A DNA stretch of 64,000 nt. It comes from Nitratireductor luteus (GTDB lineage Bacteria > Pseudomonadota > Alphaproteobacteria > Rhizobiales > Rhizobiaceae). Position 1 is the stretch's first letter. Each line of letters starts with the position of its first letter. Made by a program: the position numbers and the translations under genes. Below, one piece after another: positions 25,093 to 35,016 of the stretch. The stretch lies in NCBI RefSeq assembly GCF_026162365.1, contig NZ_JAOANW010000007.1, positions 62,001 to 126,000 of the forward strand, given 5' to 3'. Under the pieces are notes generated by a model. The model had not been told where the DNA came from. It saw only the letters and a list, made by a program, of their open reading frames with translations, and did no database searches.

Positions 25093-26082
25093 ATGATGAA
25101 CAAGATTGATCGCGATATAGCCAATCTCCCCGACACGACCGTTCCCGTGAAGGATACGTTCGGCTTCGAATCCGACATGGTCGTGCCGGCCTATTCTGCG
25201 GCGGATTCGCATGTGCCCGATATCGATCCCGACTATCTATTCGACAAACAGACCACGATGGCGATCCTGGCCGGCTTTGCCTATAATCGCCGTGTCATGG
25301 TCTCGGGCTATCATGGCACGGGCAAGTCCACCCATATCGAGCAGGTGGCGGCGCGGCTGAACTGGCCCTGTGTGCGCATCAATCTCGACAGCCATGTCTC
25401 CCGTATCGATCTCGTGGGCAAGGACGCCATCGTCGTCAAGGAAGGCATGCAGGTCACCGAGTTCCGGGACGGCATCCTGCCCTGGGCCTATCAGCACAAT
25501 GTCGCACTCGTCTTCGACGAATACGATGCGGGCCGCCCGGACGTGATGTTCGTCATCCAGCGGGTTTTGGAATCCTCCGGCCGGCTGACCCTGCTCGACC
25601 AGAGCCGCGTGATCCACCCGCATCCGGCCTTCCGCCTGTTCGCCACCGCCAATACGGTGGGTCTCGGCGACACGACCGGCCTTTATCACGGCACCCAGCA
25701 GATCAATCAGGCGCAGATGGATCGCTGGTCCATCGTCACCACGCTCAATTATCTGCCGCACGACGAGGAAGTGGCGATCGTCCAGGCCAAGGCCAAGCAT
25801 TACCAGAACGAGAAGGGCCGCGGGATCGTCGGCCGTATGGTGCGCGTGGCCGACATGACGCGCTCGGCCTTCATGAACGGCGACCTGTCCACCGTCATGA
25901 GCCCGCGCACCGTCATCATGTGGGCCGAGAACGCGGAGATATTCAGCGACGTCGGCTTCGCTTTCCGACTGACCTTCCTCAACAAGTGCGACGAGTTGGA
26001 GCGTGCCATCGTGGCGGAGTTCTATCAGCGCGCCTTCGGCGAGGAGTTGCCCGAATCGGCCGCCAATGTGGTGCTGAGCTAA
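25093..26082 (+). CDS. cobS: Aerobic cobaltochelatase subunit CobS
   Basis: AAA+ ATPase subunit that works with CobT and CobN to insert cobalt into hydrogenobyrinic acid a,c-diamide in aerobic cobalamin synthesis. Walker A GYHGTGKS lies at 72-79 and Walker [10 protein letters not shown] near 137-145; the N-terminal [13 protein letters not shown] is a family signature. The 329-residue length is typical. Start at the first of two adjacent ATGs; the second has better spacing from GGAGG. cobT follows after one inserted gene; cobN is not in the window. Confidence 0.96.
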   Translation: MMNKIDRDIANLPDTTVPVKDTFGFESDMVVPAYSAADSHVPDIDPDYLFDKQTTMAILAGFAYNRRVMVSGYHGTGKSTHIEQVAARLNWPCVRINLDSHVSRIDLVGKDAIVVKEGMQVTEFRDGILPWAYQHNVALVFDEYDAGRPDVMFVIQRVLESSGRLTLLDQSRVIHPHPAFRLFATANTVGLGDTTGLYHGTQQINQAQMDRWSIVTTLNYLPHDEEVAIVQAKAKHYQNEKGRGIVGRMVRVADMTRSAFMNGDLSTVMSPRTVIMWAENAEIFSDVGFAFRLTFLNKCDELERAIVAEFYQRAFGEELPESAANVVLS

Positions 26083-26098
26083 GCAGGAGGAAAGTGGA

Positions 26099-26446
26099 AT
26101 GGCATATCAAGGCGGTTGTCATTGCGGAAAGGTGCGCTTCAGCGTCGAGGTCGACCTTTCCAACCCTATCACCTGCAATTGCTCGTACTGCTCGAAACGG
26201 GGCAGCATCCTGGCCTTCACGCCGGATGAGAACTTCGTTCTCGAACAAGGCGGCGAAGACCTTGCCGAGTACCGCTTCAACACGAAGACCATCGCGCATC
26301 TCTTTTGCCAGACCTGTGGCATGGAATCGTTTGCGCGCGGCGCAATGCCGGACGGCGCGAAAATGGCGGCGGTGAATATTCGTTGCCTGGAGGGCATTGA
26401 ACTCAACGCAATCGAGCCCCGGCAGATTGATGGACGATCGCGCTAG
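26099..26446 (+). CDS. GFA/CENP-V family zinc protein, 115 aa
   Basis: Small zinc fold related to glutathione-dependent formaldehyde-activating enzymes. Cysteine pattern: CHC at 7-9, CNCSYC at 26-31 and CQTC at 70-73, the full set for two zinc ions. Many members have no known substrate. The gene starts 16 bases after the cobS stop and ends 13 bases before cobT, so it is co-transcribed with the chelatase genes. Whether it takes part in cobalamin synthesis is unknown. Confidence 0.88.
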   Translation: MAYQGGCHCGKVRFSVEVDLSNPITCNCSYCSKRGSILAFTPDENFVLEQGGEDLAEYRFNTKTIAHLFCQTCGMESFARGAMPDGAKMAAVNIRCLEGIELNAIEPRQIDGRSR

Positions 26447-26459
26447 ACAGGAAACTTGA

Positions 26460-28355
26460 ATGTCAGGCCCCGGCGACAACACACGCAACCGGCCGAACAC
26501 GGTCACCGACACGGATGCCTTCAAGCGTGCCGTTTCGACCTGCGTGCGCGCCATAGCCGGCGATCATGACCTGGAAGTATCGTTCACCAAGGACAAGCCC
26601 GCCCTTTCGGGCAACCGCGCGCGCCTGCCCGAAATACCCAGGAAGCCGACCCCGGAAAACCTCCAGATCACGCGGGGCCTCGGCGATTCGATGGCGCTGC
26701 GCCGCGCCTGCCACGACGTTCGCCTCCACAGCCGCCTGGCGCCCCAGGGCCAGCAGGCCCGCGCCATCTACGATGCGGTCGAGCAGGCCCGCGTGGAAGC
26801 CATCGGCGCGCGCACCATGCAGGGCGTGTCGGACAATCTGGCTGCTATGCTGGAAGACAAATATACCCGCGCCAACCTTGCCGACGTGTCCGACCGCGCC
26901 GACGCGCCGCTGGAGGACGCCGTCGCGCTTCTGGTGCGTGAGAAACTGACAGGCCGCAAGGCCCCCAGGAGCGGAGAACGGCTGGTCGATATCTGGCGCG
27001 ACTGGGTGGAGGACAAGGCCGGCGGCGATCTCGAGGCATTGCTGCCCAATATCGACAATCAGGACGCCTTTGCCCGCGCTGTTCGCGACCTTCTGGGCGC
27101 CATGGAGATGGGCGAGGAACTGGAGGAAGACGACCAGCCCGAGGAAAACGAGGACGACAGCGACCAGCCGCAAGGCGAGGAATCCTCCGAGGAGGGCGGC
27201 GAGGACGATTCGGAGGGCGAAAAATCCCAGGCCGAGGAATCCGACGCTGCCAGCGACGAGAACGAGGCCGGCGAAAGCGACGCTGCCGAGACGACCGCCG
27301 AGGATGTGATGGACGATGACGACCTCGACAACGAGACGCCCGGCGAGGCCAGACGCCCCGAAAGCGCCTTCGACCAGGCCGCCAACGAGATCGACTACCG
27401 CGTCTTCACCACCGAGTTCGACGAAACGGTGGGCGCGGAGGAGCTTTGCGACGAGGAAGAGCTCGACCGCCTGCGTGCCTTCCTCGACAAGCAGCTTGCT
27501 AATCTGCAGGGCGTCGTCGGCCGTCTTGCCAACCGGCTCCAGCGCCGCCTCATGGCCCAGCAGAACCGCTCCTGGGATTTCGATCTGGAGGAAGGCGTGC
27601 TTGATACGGCACGCCTCGTGCGTCTTGTCATCGACCCCATGCAGCCGCTTTCCTTCAAGCAGGAGCGCGACACCAATTTCCGCGACACCGTCGTCACGCT
27701 GCTGATCGACAATTCGGGGTCCATGCGCGGCCGGCCCATTTCCGTCGCCGCCACCTGCGCCGATATCCTCGCCCGCACGCTTGAGCGTTGCGGCGTGCGT
27801 GTGGAAATCCTCGGCTTCACCACCCGCGCCTGGAAAGGCGGGCAGGCCCGCGAGAAATGGCTGAAGGAGGGTAAGCCGGCAACGCCCGGCCGCCTCAACG
27901 ACCTCCGCCACATCATCTACAAATCGGCCGACGCCCCATGGCGCCGCGCTCGCCGCAATCTCGGCCTGATGATGCGCGAAGGGCTGCTCAAGGAGAATAT
28001 CGACGGCGAAGCGCTCCTGTGGGCCCATCAGCGCCTGATCGCCCGGCCCGAGCAGCGCAAGATCCTGATGATGATCTCGGACGGCGCACCGGTCGACGAT
28101 TCGACCCTGTCAGTGAACCCCGGCAATTATCTCGAACGCCACCTGCGCGGCATCATCGAGCTTATAGAGACGCGCTCGCCAGTCGAGCTTCTGGCCATCG
28201 GGATCGGCCATGACGTGACCCGCTACTACCGTCGCGCGGTCACCATCGTCGACGCCGAGGAATTGGCCGGAGCCATGACCGACCAGCTCGCCTCCCTGTT
28301 CGAAGACGAAGCGCAGCGCCCCGGCGGGCTGCGGCGGATACGCCGTGCGGGATAG
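26460..28355 (+). CDS. cobT: Aerobic cobaltochelatase subunit CobT
   Basis: Partner of CobS in the ATP-driven cobalt insertion complex. The 631-residue protein has a basic N-terminal part and a long acidic region (about residues 217-330, dense in Glu/Asp/Ser). A C-terminal von Willebrand A domain has its MIDAS motif DNSGS at 417-421. The product starts [10 protein letters not shown], with AGGAAACTTGA upstream. Its stop overlaps the GTG start of the following gene. Confidence 0.95.
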   Translation: MSGPGDNTRNRPNTVTDTDAFKRAVSTCVRAIAGDHDLEVSFTKDKPALSGNRARLPEIPRKPTPENLQITRGLGDSMALRRACHDVRLHSRLAPQGQQARAIYDAVEQARVEAIGARTMQGVSDNLAAMLEDKYTRANLADVSDRADAPLEDAVALLVREKLTGRKAPRSGERLVDIWRDWVEDKAGGDLEALLPNIDNQDAFARAVRDLLGAMEMGEELEEDDQPEENEDDSDQPQGEESSEEGGEDDSEGEKSQAEESDAASDENEAGESDAAETTAEDVMDDDDLDNETPGEARRPESAFDQAANEIDYRVFTTEFDETVGAEELCDEEELDRLRAFLDKQLANLQGVVGRLANRLQRRLMAQQNRSWDFDLEEGVLDTARLVRLVIDPMQPLSFKQERDTNFRDTVVTLLIDNSGSMRGRPISVAATCADILARTLERCGVRVEILGFTTRAWKGGQAREKWLKEGKPATPGRLNDLRHIIYKSADAPWRRARRNLGLMMREGLLKENIDGEALLWAHQRLIARPEQRKILMMISDGAPVDDSTLSVNPGNYLERHLRGIIELIETRSPVELLAIGIGHDVTRYYRRAVTIVDAEELAGAMTDQLASLFEDEAQRPGGLRRIRRAG

Positions 28356-29376
28356 ACCCGCTTTCCCGCGCATAACCCGCCTGCCATGCCGGCTGGCTTT
28401 TGCCTGTTTCCTCGCTCTCTCTCCGGCCCGTGCCCAGGAGGGGGTGACCGAAACATTCGAGGTTGCGGCGCGCGCCATCTCCAGTTTCCGCATCGGCTCC
28501 AGCCAGACCCGCTTTGGCCCGCTGGAATTCGTGGGCGGGCTGGAAATGACGGCGTCCAACCGGAATTTCGGCGCGCTCTCCTCGGTCCGCTTCCTTCAGC
28601 CCGGAACGCGGTTCATCGGGGTGGCCGACACCGGTTTCTGGTTCTCCGGCAGCCTGGAATATGACGAGGAAAGTCGCCCGGCCGGCATCGCCGATTTCGC
28701 GATGACCCAGATGATCGACGCGGAAGGACAGTTCACCGGCCACAAATGGACCACCGATGCCGAGGCGCTGGCCGTGCGCGGATCGCAGGCGACGGTCGGC
28801 TTCGAGCGGGTGCACCGGATCGCGGTCTTCGCGCTCGAGGAAAACGCGGAACCCGGCCCCCTGCTGGGCGAGCGCGACTTCCTGGTTCCGCCCCATGAGC
28901 TACGCTCCAACCGGGGTTTCGAAACCCTCGCCTTCGCGCCGGAGGACGGCCCGCTGGCAGGTGCGCTGGTCGCCGTCACCGAACACAGCATCGATAAGGC
29001 CGGCAATATTTTCGCCGCCGTTCTGGACGGCCCGCAAAAAGGCGTCTTCACCGTAGCGCGGTCGAGCGACTTCTACATCACCGATGGTGCTTTCCTGCCC
29101 GATGGCGACCTCCTTTTGCTGGAACGCCGCTTCTCCATGGCCGCCGGCGTGGCCATGCGCCTGCGCCGCATCGAGGCCGAAAGCATAAGACCGGGAGCCG
29201 TAGCCGACGGCCCGGTGCTTCTGGAAGCCGACATGGCCTATCAGATCGACAATATGGAGGCCCTGGATGTGTGGCAGCGGCAGGACGGTGCGACGATGGT
29301 TTCGCTGATGTCCGACGACAACCACTCGATATTGCAGCGCAATCTCTATCTCGAGTTCCGGATGTCCGAAGAATAA
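28345..29376 (+). CDS. Exported phytase-like esterase protein, 343 aa
   Basis: Belongs to the 'esterase-like activity of phytase' family, a beta-propeller-like fold. A GTG start inside the end of cobT gives a signal peptide ([18 protein letters not shown], residues about 13-30) and a periplasmic protein. Family-typical stretches include [26 protein letters not shown] and TDAEALAV. Catalytic activity of this family is little tested, so the function is only annotated by family. The overlap with cobT implies joint transcription. Confidence 0.8.
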   Translation: MRDRPAFPRITRLPCRLAFACFLALSPARAQEGVTETFEVAARAISSFRIGSSQTRFGPLEFVGGLEMTASNRNFGALSSVRFLQPGTRFIGVADTGFWFSGSLEYDEESRPAGIADFAMTQMIDAEGQFTGHKWTTDAEALAVRGSQATVGFERVHRIAVFALEENAEPGPLLGERDFLVPPHELRSNRGFETLAFAPEDGPLAGALVAVTEHSIDKAGNIFAAVLDGPQKGVFTVARSSDFYITDGAFLPDGDLLLLERRFSMAAGVAMRLRRIEAESIRPGAVADGPVLLEADMAYQIDNMEALDVWQRQDGATMVSLMSDDNHSILQRNLYLEFRMSEE

Positions 29377-29385
29377 TCCTTCGCG

Positions 29386-30012
29386 CTACCGTGCAGCTTC
29401 GACCGGACGCAGCACGGTGATCAGCACGCCGTAGGGCACAAGCATCGCCAGCCCCACGAGCAGTTTCACGCCGAGGTCGCCCAGCGCCAGCGATACCCAC
29501 AGCGGAACGTCCATACCGAAGCCCAGCAGCGCAACCGGAAAGGCCAGCGAGCCGTCTTCCAGACCGAAGGCAGTGTCCATGAACGAGAAGCGCGCGGCGA
29601 AGGCCAGCGAGAAGAACAGCAAGGTATCGAGTGCCGACCCGAGCAGCGAGGAGACCAGAGGCGCGCGCCACCAGACGCCATGGCGCAGCCGATCAAACAC
29701 GGCGATGTCGAGCAATTGCGCGACCAGAAAGGCCGTGCCCGAAGCGATGGCGATGCGCGGGCTCGCAAGCCACACGGACAGAAGCACAGCCAGCACGAAG
29801 CCGACTAGCACCACGCGCCGCGCCGCTTCCGGTCCGAAGCGGCGGTTGGTCAGATCGGTGACGAGGAACGCGGCGGGATAAGTGAAAGCGCCCCAGGTGA
29901 GGACGTCACCAAGGCCCAGATGCTGGAACGGAAATTGGACGAGGAAATTGGAGGCGGCGACGATGGCCGTCATGGTGGCCACAAAGGGCCAGACTGCATA
30001 AATGCGCGTCAT
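29386..30012 (-). CDS. Queuosine precursor transporter (VUT/YhhQ family), 208 aa
   Basis: Inner-membrane protein that imports preQ1/preQ0 or queuine-like bases for queuosine tRNA modification. The chosen start MTRIYAVWPFVA at 30012 yields six membrane helices, and the sequence contains FPFQHLGLGDVLTWGAFTYPAAFLVTDLTNRRFG (family signature, residues about 28-60; quoted by its ends). The start codon follows a candidate preQ1 aptamer, which strengthens the call. Downstream of rpmB, same strand. Confidence 0.88.
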   Translation of the reverse strand: MTRIYAVWPFVATMTAIVAASNFLVQFPFQHLGLGDVLTWGAFTYPAAFLVTDLTNRRFGPEAARRVVLVGFVLAVLLSVWLASPRIAIASGTAFLVAQLLDIAVFDRLRHGVWWRAPLVSSLLGSALDTLLFFSLAFAARFSFMDTAFGLEDGSLAFPVALLGFGMDVPLWVSLALGDLGVKLLVGLAMLVPYGVLITVLRPVEAAR

Positions 30013-30039
30013 TTTTTTATCCTGGGTAATGGAACCAGC
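30013..30039 (-). promoter_or_regulatory. Candidate preQ1-I riboswitch
   Basis: Read on the minus strand: GCTGGTTCC, ATTACCCAGG, then ATAAAAAA running into the ATG. It has the stem CTGG/CCAG, the conserved GGTTC and CCC and the A-rich tail that forms the pseudoknot in preQ1-I aptamers. The AGGA ribosome site is within the 3' side of the stem, so ligand binding would block translation. The stem is only four pairs here and the match was made by eye. Confidence 0.6.
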
Positions 30040-30061
30040 GGGCGGGATCAGGATCCCGCCC
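30040..30061 (-). terminator. Strong hairpin after rpmB
   Basis: GGGCGGGATC-CT-GATCCCGCCC, ten perfect pairs, just after the rpmB stop and directly before the candidate aptamer. There is no U tract, so it may act as an mRNA stabiliser or a rho-type barrier rather than a classic terminator. Confidence 0.45.
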
Positions 30062-30074
30062 TGGATCGGATTGG

Positions 30075-30371
30075 TTAGGCTGCCGCCTGCTCGGAGAGCT
30101 TCTTGGCGATCTGCTTCTTGAGAAGGCGCGCGCGCTGGGACAACTCGTTCGACTTGGCTTTCAGCAGGAAAGCATCGAGGCCACCGCGGTGCTCCACCGT
30201 GCGCAGCGCATTCGCCGAAACGCGCAGGCGGTAATTCTGGCCGAGCGCCTCGGACATCAGCGTGACGTCGCACAGATTGGGAAGGAAACGCCGACGGGTG
30301 CGGTTGTTGGCGTGGCTCACATTGTTGCCGCTCATCACGGCCTTGCCGGTCAGTTCACAAGCGCGGGACAT
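30075..30371 (-). CDS. rpmB: 50S ribosomal protein L28
   Basis: Large-subunit ribosomal protein of 98 residues. [23 protein letters not shown] is the family start, with THR-like [11 protein letters not shown] following, and the C-terminal part ([17 protein letters not shown]) is the extended form of alphaproteobacteria. The start is set by the family sequence; the open frame continues upstream without homology. Divergent from the DUF3108 gene. Confidence 0.97.
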   Translation of the reverse strand: MSRACELTGKAVMSGNNVSHANNRTRRRFLPNLCDVTLMSEALGQNYRLRVSANALRTVEHRGGLDAFLLKAKSNELSQRARLLKKQIAKKLSEQAAA

Positions 30372-30597
30372 ATTTTCTACCTTATCTTTCGGACCATACC
30401 AGTCTGCCGCACCCGAAGGTCGGCGCGCGGTAAACTTGGCGGCCTCGTGGAAATTCGCCGTTCCATTAGAGGTAAAAGGCCGCAAGGTCAAGCGCGGGCG
30501 GCCGGGCGGAATGCCGCGCGGCACCCAATTATTGCCGGAATTGCGGTGATCAACGTGGATGAGGCAACGGCGGCGACACCGCACGGAGACCGCTGAG

Positions 30598-31356
30598 ATG
30601 AAACACACCGTCAGCTTCGCGCTGGGAACGATCCTGCTGCTGGGAACCGGCCCCGCCGGCGCGGAGCAGAATTCGTACCGCGTGCGCTATGACGCCTCCC
30701 TGTTCGGCCTGCCGATCGGGCGAGCCGTTTTCGACACGAATTTCAACGGCAGTACCTTCGCCATCTCCGGAAACTTCGCCAGCGCCGGCATCGCCCGTCT
30801 GTTCGACCGCACGGACGGGGCGGTGACCGTCACCGGACGGATCGGCCAGAACTCCAGCCAGCCGCAGACCTATGTGCTGAACTACCGAAGCGGCGACAAA
30901 CGCAAGCGCACGACCGTCACTTTTTCGAGCGGCAAGGTGGAGCGCACGGAAAACGAGCCGGCGCCGAAGAAGCGCGGCGACGATTGGGTGCCCGTCGAGA
31001 AGGAGCATTTGAACGGCGTGGCAGACCCGCTTTCCGCGGCGTTGCTGCCGGCTGCCGATGTCGGGAGCGTGTGCAACCGGACGATGAAGGTCTATGACGG
31101 GGAAATACGCGCCGACCTCGTGCTGAGCCCCGCCTCTGCCAAGGAGGCGTTCCGCGACATGGCCGTCACCTGCCGCGCGAAATTCGTTCCCGTCGCCGGC
31201 TACCGCAAGAACCATTCCTCGATAAAGTTCCTGCGCGACAAGGCACGCATCCTCGTCGGGTTCAACCGGGTCGAAGGACGGGATCTTTATTCGCCGGCCC
31301 AGGCGACCATTGCCACCAAGGTCGGAACGGTGCACATCAGGGCAAAACCGATCTGA
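30598..31356 (+). CDS. DUF3108 domain exported protein, 252 aa
   Basis: Start [24 protein letters not shown] gives a signal peptide cut near residue 22. The rest is beta-rich ([23 protein letters not shown]) with few hydrophobic stretches, as in the DUF3108 group of periplasmic or outer-membrane-linked proteins. Function unknown. Divergent from rpmB, a common order in Hyphomicrobiales, and followed by a transporter gene 11 bases later. Confidence 0.8.
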   Translation: MKHTVSFALGTILLLGTGPAGAEQNSYRVRYDASLFGLPIGRAVFDTNFNGSTFAISGNFASAGIARLFDRTDGAVTVTGRIGQNSSQPQTYVLNYRSGDKRKRTTVTFSSGKVERTENEPAPKKRGDDWVPVEKEHLNGVADPLSAALLPAADVGSVCNRTMKVYDGEIRADLVLSPASAKEAFRDMAVTCRAKFVPVAGYRKNHSSIKFLRDKARILVGFNRVEGRDLYSPAQATIATKVGTVHIRAKPI

Positions 31357-31367
31357 GGGTGGGGAAG

Positions 31368-32261
31368 ATGGCGCGCGCGACGCTGGTGGGCTTTTCGGCC
31401 GTTGTGATGTGGGCTTTGCTGGCGCTGTTCACAGCCGCGTCGGGCAAGGTGCCGCCCTTTCTCCTGTCGGCCCTCGCCTTCACCGTCGCCACCGCGATAG
31501 GCCTCGCCATGCGGCTTGTGACGAAGGGCCAGGCGCCTGCCGCGCCCGTCCCGTTCATCGTCTGGCTGGTGGGCATCGGCGGGCTGTTCGGCTATCACTT
31601 CTTCTACTTCACCGCCCTCAGGAACGCGCCCGCCGTCGAGGCCAGCCTGATCGCGTATCTGTGGCCGCTTCTGATCGTTCTGGGTTCGGCGTTGATGCCG
31701 GGCGAGCGGCTGGGCTGGCACCACATCGCGGGCGCGCTTCTGGGCCTTGCCGGCACCTTCCTCATCATCACCAAGGGCGGCGGCTTCACCTTCGAAAGCC
31801 GCTACGCCCTCGGCTACGCCGCAGCAGGCGCCTGCGCGCTGTTCTGGTCCAGCTATTCCCTGCTCTCCCGCAGGTTCCAGGCCGTGCCGACCAGCATGGT
31901 GACGTGGTATTGCGCCGGCACCGCGATTCTTTCGGCCCTCTGCCATATATTGCTGGAGGAAACCATCTGGCCGGCCTCTGCCGGCGAATGGTTGGCAATC
32001 GCCGGGCTTGGCCTTCTGCCGGTAGGGGCCGCCTTCTTTGCCTGGGACTACGGGGTCAAGCGCGGCAACATCCAGGTGCTGGGCGCCGCCAGCTACGCCG
32101 CCCCGCTCCTTTCCACGCTGATCCTGATCGGCGCCGGCGCGGCGGAGGCGACGATCAACATCCTCGCCGCCTGCCTGCTGATCACCGGCGGCGCAGCGCT
32201 GGCCGCCAAGAACATGATATTCGGGAACGGCAGCAAGCGGGCCGGCGCGGCAAAGGCCTGA
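31368..32261 (+). CDS. DMT-superfamily exporter (YddG-like), 297 aa
   Basis: Ten-helix membrane transporter with two EamA repeats (about 5-135 and 150-285), starting MARATLVGFSAVVMWALLALF. YddG-type members export aromatic amino acids. Matching stretches are AYLWPLLIVLGSALMPGE and SSYSLLSRRF. The start at 31368 follows GGTGGGGAAG; a GTG nine bases earlier is less likely. Substrate is inference from family resemblance. Confidence 0.8.
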   Translation: MARATLVGFSAVVMWALLALFTAASGKVPPFLLSALAFTVATAIGLAMRLVTKGQAPAAPVPFIVWLVGIGGLFGYHFFYFTALRNAPAVEASLIAYLWPLLIVLGSALMPGERLGWHHIAGALLGLAGTFLIITKGGGFTFESRYALGYAAAGACALFWSSYSLLSRRFQAVPTSMVTWYCAGTAILSALCHILLEETIWPASAGEWLAIAGLGLLPVGAAFFAWDYGVKRGNIQVLGAASYAAPLLSTLILIGAGAAEATINILAACLLITGGAALAAKNMIFGNGSKRAGAAKA

Positions 32262-32279
32262 CGGTTCACCCCCTGCCCG

Positions 32280-33047
32280 TCACGAAACATCCTTCCGCTT
32301 CCTGACTTCGGCGAAGACCTCCTCGTCGCTCACGTGCTGCATGCCGAGGTTCCGACGGATTACAGGGTCGTGCCCGCGCAGGAAGGGGTTTGTCGCCATT
32401 TCCTTGGCCATAGTGGTGGGCAGCGTCGGCTTGCCTTCCGCGCGCAGGATACGGATCTGGGCCGCGCGTTCCTTGAGCGCGGAGTTAGTGGGATCGACGG
32501 TCAGCGCGAAACGGGCATTGGCTTCCGTATATTCGTGCCCGCAATAGACAATTGTCTCCGGCGGCAGAGCCATAAGCTTCTTCAGCGAGGCGAACATCAC
32601 CGGCGGCTTGCATTCGAACAGCCGCCCGCAGCCGAGCGCGAACAGCGTATCGCCTGTAAAGGCGATGCCGGCATCGGCGAAATGATAGGTGATATGCCCA
32701 GCCGTGTGACCCGGCGTTTCGATGACGTGCGCCGCCTGCGCTCCCACCCTCACGGTGTCGCCTTCCTCGACGGTGCGGTCGATGCCAGGAATGCGATCTG
32801 CCTCGCGCGCCGGGCCGACGATGGTCAGGCCGAAGCGCTCCTTGAGCGCCAGATTGGCGGTCACGTGGTCCTGGTGATGATGGGTGGTCAGGATCATCGT
32901 CGGGCGCCAGCCCGTGCGCTCTATGGCGCTCAGTATGGCGCTTTCCTCCGGCGCATCGATGATGGCCGTCTCGCCTGTTTGCGCATCCCGCGCAAGAACG
33001 CCGAAATTATCGCTCCGGCACATGAATTGCTCGATCTCCAGCGTCAT
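32280..33047 (-). CDS. gloB: Hydroxyacylglutathione hydrolase (glyoxalase II)
   Basis: Hydrolyses S-lactoylglutathione to lactate and glutathione in methylglyoxal detoxification. Metallo-beta-lactamase fold with the THHHQDH motif (His56, His58, Asp60, His61) and later His ligands (GHTAGH, CGHEYT). The 255-residue length with the C-terminal glutathione-binding domain (RNLGMQHVSDEEVF) fits. The start MTLEIEQFMC at 33047 is set by family length. Divergent from a methyltransferase gene, a known alphaproteobacterial neighbour. Confidence 0.93.
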   Translation of the reverse strand: MTLEIEQFMCRSDNFGVLARDAQTGETAIIDAPEESAILSAIERTGWRPTMILTTHHHQDHVTANLALKERFGLTIVGPAREADRIPGIDRTVEEGDTVRVGAQAAHVIETPGHTAGHITYHFADAGIAFTGDTLFALGCGRLFECKPPVMFASLKKLMALPPETIVYCGHEYTEANARFALTVDPTNSALKERAAQIRILRAEGKPTLPTTMAKEMATNPFLRGHDPVIRRNLGMQHVSDEEVFAEVRKRKDVS

Positions 33048-33159
33048 GGAATTCCTCCGTTTCAGCGGGACGACAGGGGCCGTCACCCCGTTGCCGCCCC
33101 TGTGATCGCCACGAATTGACTTCTTGTCTTGGCCGCAAACGGCCCGTACCGTCCACCCC

Positions 33160-33921
33160 ATGATTTCGGATATAGTGGATCTCAAGGCATTTTACGCGAC
33201 ACTGCTCGGCCGCTTCGCGGAGCGTTCGATCTCGATGGCGCTGTCCAGCCTGTGGACCAAGCTGCCCGAGGAACGGCTCATGGGTCTCGGCTACACCCTG
33301 CCCTGGCTCGACCGATTCGCCGCCGACGCGGAACGGACCTTCGCTTTCATGCCGGCACGGCAGGGCGCGGTGACATGGCCGCCCGGCAAGCCGTCGGCGA
33401 CAGCTATCGTTCTGGAGGACGAGTTGCCGCTTGCGGACGCTGCGCTCGACCGGGTGCTTCTGGTCCATGCGCTCGAGCATACGGAAAATCCTCGCCAGGC
33501 CCTGCTCGAAATATGGCGCGTGCTGGCCCCGGGCGGGCGACTTGTCATCGTGGTGCCGAACCGGCGCGGCATGTGGGCCCGCTTCGAGCACACGCCCTTC
33601 GGCACCGGCCGTCCCTATTCGCGCGCCCAGCTTGTTGAATTGCTGCGTGAGGCCAATTTCACGCCGGCCAGATGGGCCGACGCACTGCATTTTCCACCGG
33701 CGGAACGGCGCTGGATCATGCGGCTTCACCGCTGGCTGGAACATGCCGGACGCCGCTTCTGGCCGTTGTTCGCAGGCGTGCTTGTGGTGGAAGCTGAAAA
33801 GCGGCTTTACCAGGGCCTGCCGGCAATGGCGCGGCGCAGCCGGCGCGTGCTGATGCCGGTGTTCACTCCCCAGGGCGCGACCATGGGCGGATGGAACGGC
33901 AGGAAAACGACCGGAGGATGA
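33160..33921 (+). CDS. Class I SAM-dependent methyltransferase, 253 aa
   Basis: Contains DRVLLVHALEHTENPRQALLEIWRVLAPGGRLVIVVPNRRG (residues about 96-136, quoted by its key parts), the motif II/III region of the family. Motif I is weak. Similar proteins sit divergent from gloB in alphaproteobacteria. Substrate unknown. The start at 33160 (MISDIVDLKA) is chosen by family; a longer frame begins 36 bases earlier. The next gene follows after one base. Confidence 0.82.
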   Translation: MISDIVDLKAFYATLLGRFAERSISMALSSLWTKLPEERLMGLGYTLPWLDRFAADAERTFAFMPARQGAVTWPPGKPSATAIVLEDELPLADAALDRVLLVHALEHTENPRQALLEIWRVLAPGGRLVIVVPNRRGMWARFEHTPFGTGRPYSRAQLVELLREANFTPARWADALHFPPAERRWIMRLHRWLEHAGRRFWPLFAGVLVVEAEKRLYQGLPAMARRSRRVLMPVFTPQGATMGGWNGRKTTGG

Positions 33922-33922
33922 C

Positions 33923-34990
33923 ATGTGGCGCAACAGGCGAATTCTCGACCTCTTCGACATAAGGGAACCTCTGCTTCTGGCACCCATGGCGGGTTCGGCC
34001 GGCAGCGAACTGGCGATTGCCGTGATCGAGGCCGGCGGGCTGGGCGCGCTGCCTTGCGCCATGCTCTCACCGGAGCAGATCCGCAACGAACTCGGCGTCA
34101 TCCGCCAGCGCACTTCGGGCCCGGTCAATCTCAACTTCTTCTGTCACGTGCCGCCCGAACCGGATGCCGCGCGCGAGGCTGATTGGCGCCGGCGCCTGGC
34201 CGGCTATTACCGTGAATTCGGCCTCGATCCCGATGCCGCGCCGGCAGGCGCCGGCCGCAACCCCTTCAGCGAAGAAAGCTGCGCCATCGTCGAGGAATAT
34301 CGGCCGGAGGTCGTCAGCTTTCATTTCGGCCTGCCCGAGCCCCGGCTGATGGAGCGCGTGCGCGCCACGGGCGCCAGGATCATCGCCTCGGCCACCACCG
34401 TCGCGGAGGCGCGCTACCTGGAGGAACACGGCTGCGACGCCATCATCGCCCAGGGGGCGGAGGCCGGCGGCCACCGCGGCGTCTTCCTGGAAAGCGATAT
34501 CTCCACGCAGCCCGGCACGCTCGCGCTCGTACCGCAGGTCGTGGATGCGGTCTCGGTGCCGGTCATCGCCGCCGGTGGAATATCGGACGGGCGCGGCATC
34601 GCCGCCGCCTTCATGTTGGGCGCATCGGCGGTGCAGGTCGGCACCGCCTATCTGCAATGCCCGGAGGCCCTGACCGGCACGCCGCACCGTGAGGCGCTGT
34701 CCAAGGCCCGCGACGATCGAACGGTGCTGACGAACGTATTCACCGGTCGCCCGGCACGTGGCCTTTTGAACCGCATCGTCTCCGAAGTCGGTCCGATGAG
34801 CGCCGACGCTCCCCAGTTTCCCCTAGCGACCGCAGCCATCATGCCGCTGCGAAAAGCGGCCGAGGAAAAAGGCTCCGGCGACTTCTCTCCCTTGTGGGCC
34901 GGTCAGGCCGCCTCGCTTGCCCGCCCGGGGCCGGCGACCGAAATGACGCGCAACATGCTGAGCGAGGCCAAGGCGCTGCTGCAGATCTGA
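33923..34990 (+). CDS. Nitronate monooxygenase / 2-nitropropane dioxygenase family flavoprotein, 355 aa
   Basis: FMN-dependent TIM barrel that oxidises alkyl nitronates. N-terminus LLLAPMAGSAGSELAIAV, the IASATTVAEARYLEEHGCDAIIAQGAEAGGHRG region with its catalytic His, and AAGGISDGRGIAAAFMLGASAVQVGTAYL match the family. The ATG at 33923 is one base after the stop of the methyltransferase gene. Natural role probably detoxification of nitro compounds or propionate-3-nitronate. Confidence 0.88.
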   Translation: MWRNRRILDLFDIREPLLLAPMAGSAGSELAIAVIEAGGLGALPCAMLSPEQIRNELGVIRQRTSGPVNLNFFCHVPPEPDAAREADWRRRLAGYYREFGLDPDAAPAGAGRNPFSEESCAIVEEYRPEVVSFHFGLPEPRLMERVRATGARIIASATTVAEARYLEEHGCDAIIAQGAEAGGHRGVFLESDISTQPGTLALVPQVVDAVSVPVIAAGGISDGRGIAAAFMLGASAVQVGTAYLQCPEALTGTPHREALSKARDDRTVLTNVFTGRPARGLLNRIVSEVGPMSADAPQFPLATAAIMPLRKAAEEKGSGDFSPLWAGQAASLARPGPATEMTRNMLSEAKALLQI

Positions 34991-35016
34991 GTTGGAAACG
35001 AGGCGATCGCGACCGC

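Noticed and set aside
26463..28028. 521-residue open frame antisense to cobT
   Set aside because: It mirrors the cobT codons; cobT has a VWA domain and correct length, and the antisense frame lacks a ribosome site and recognisable domain.
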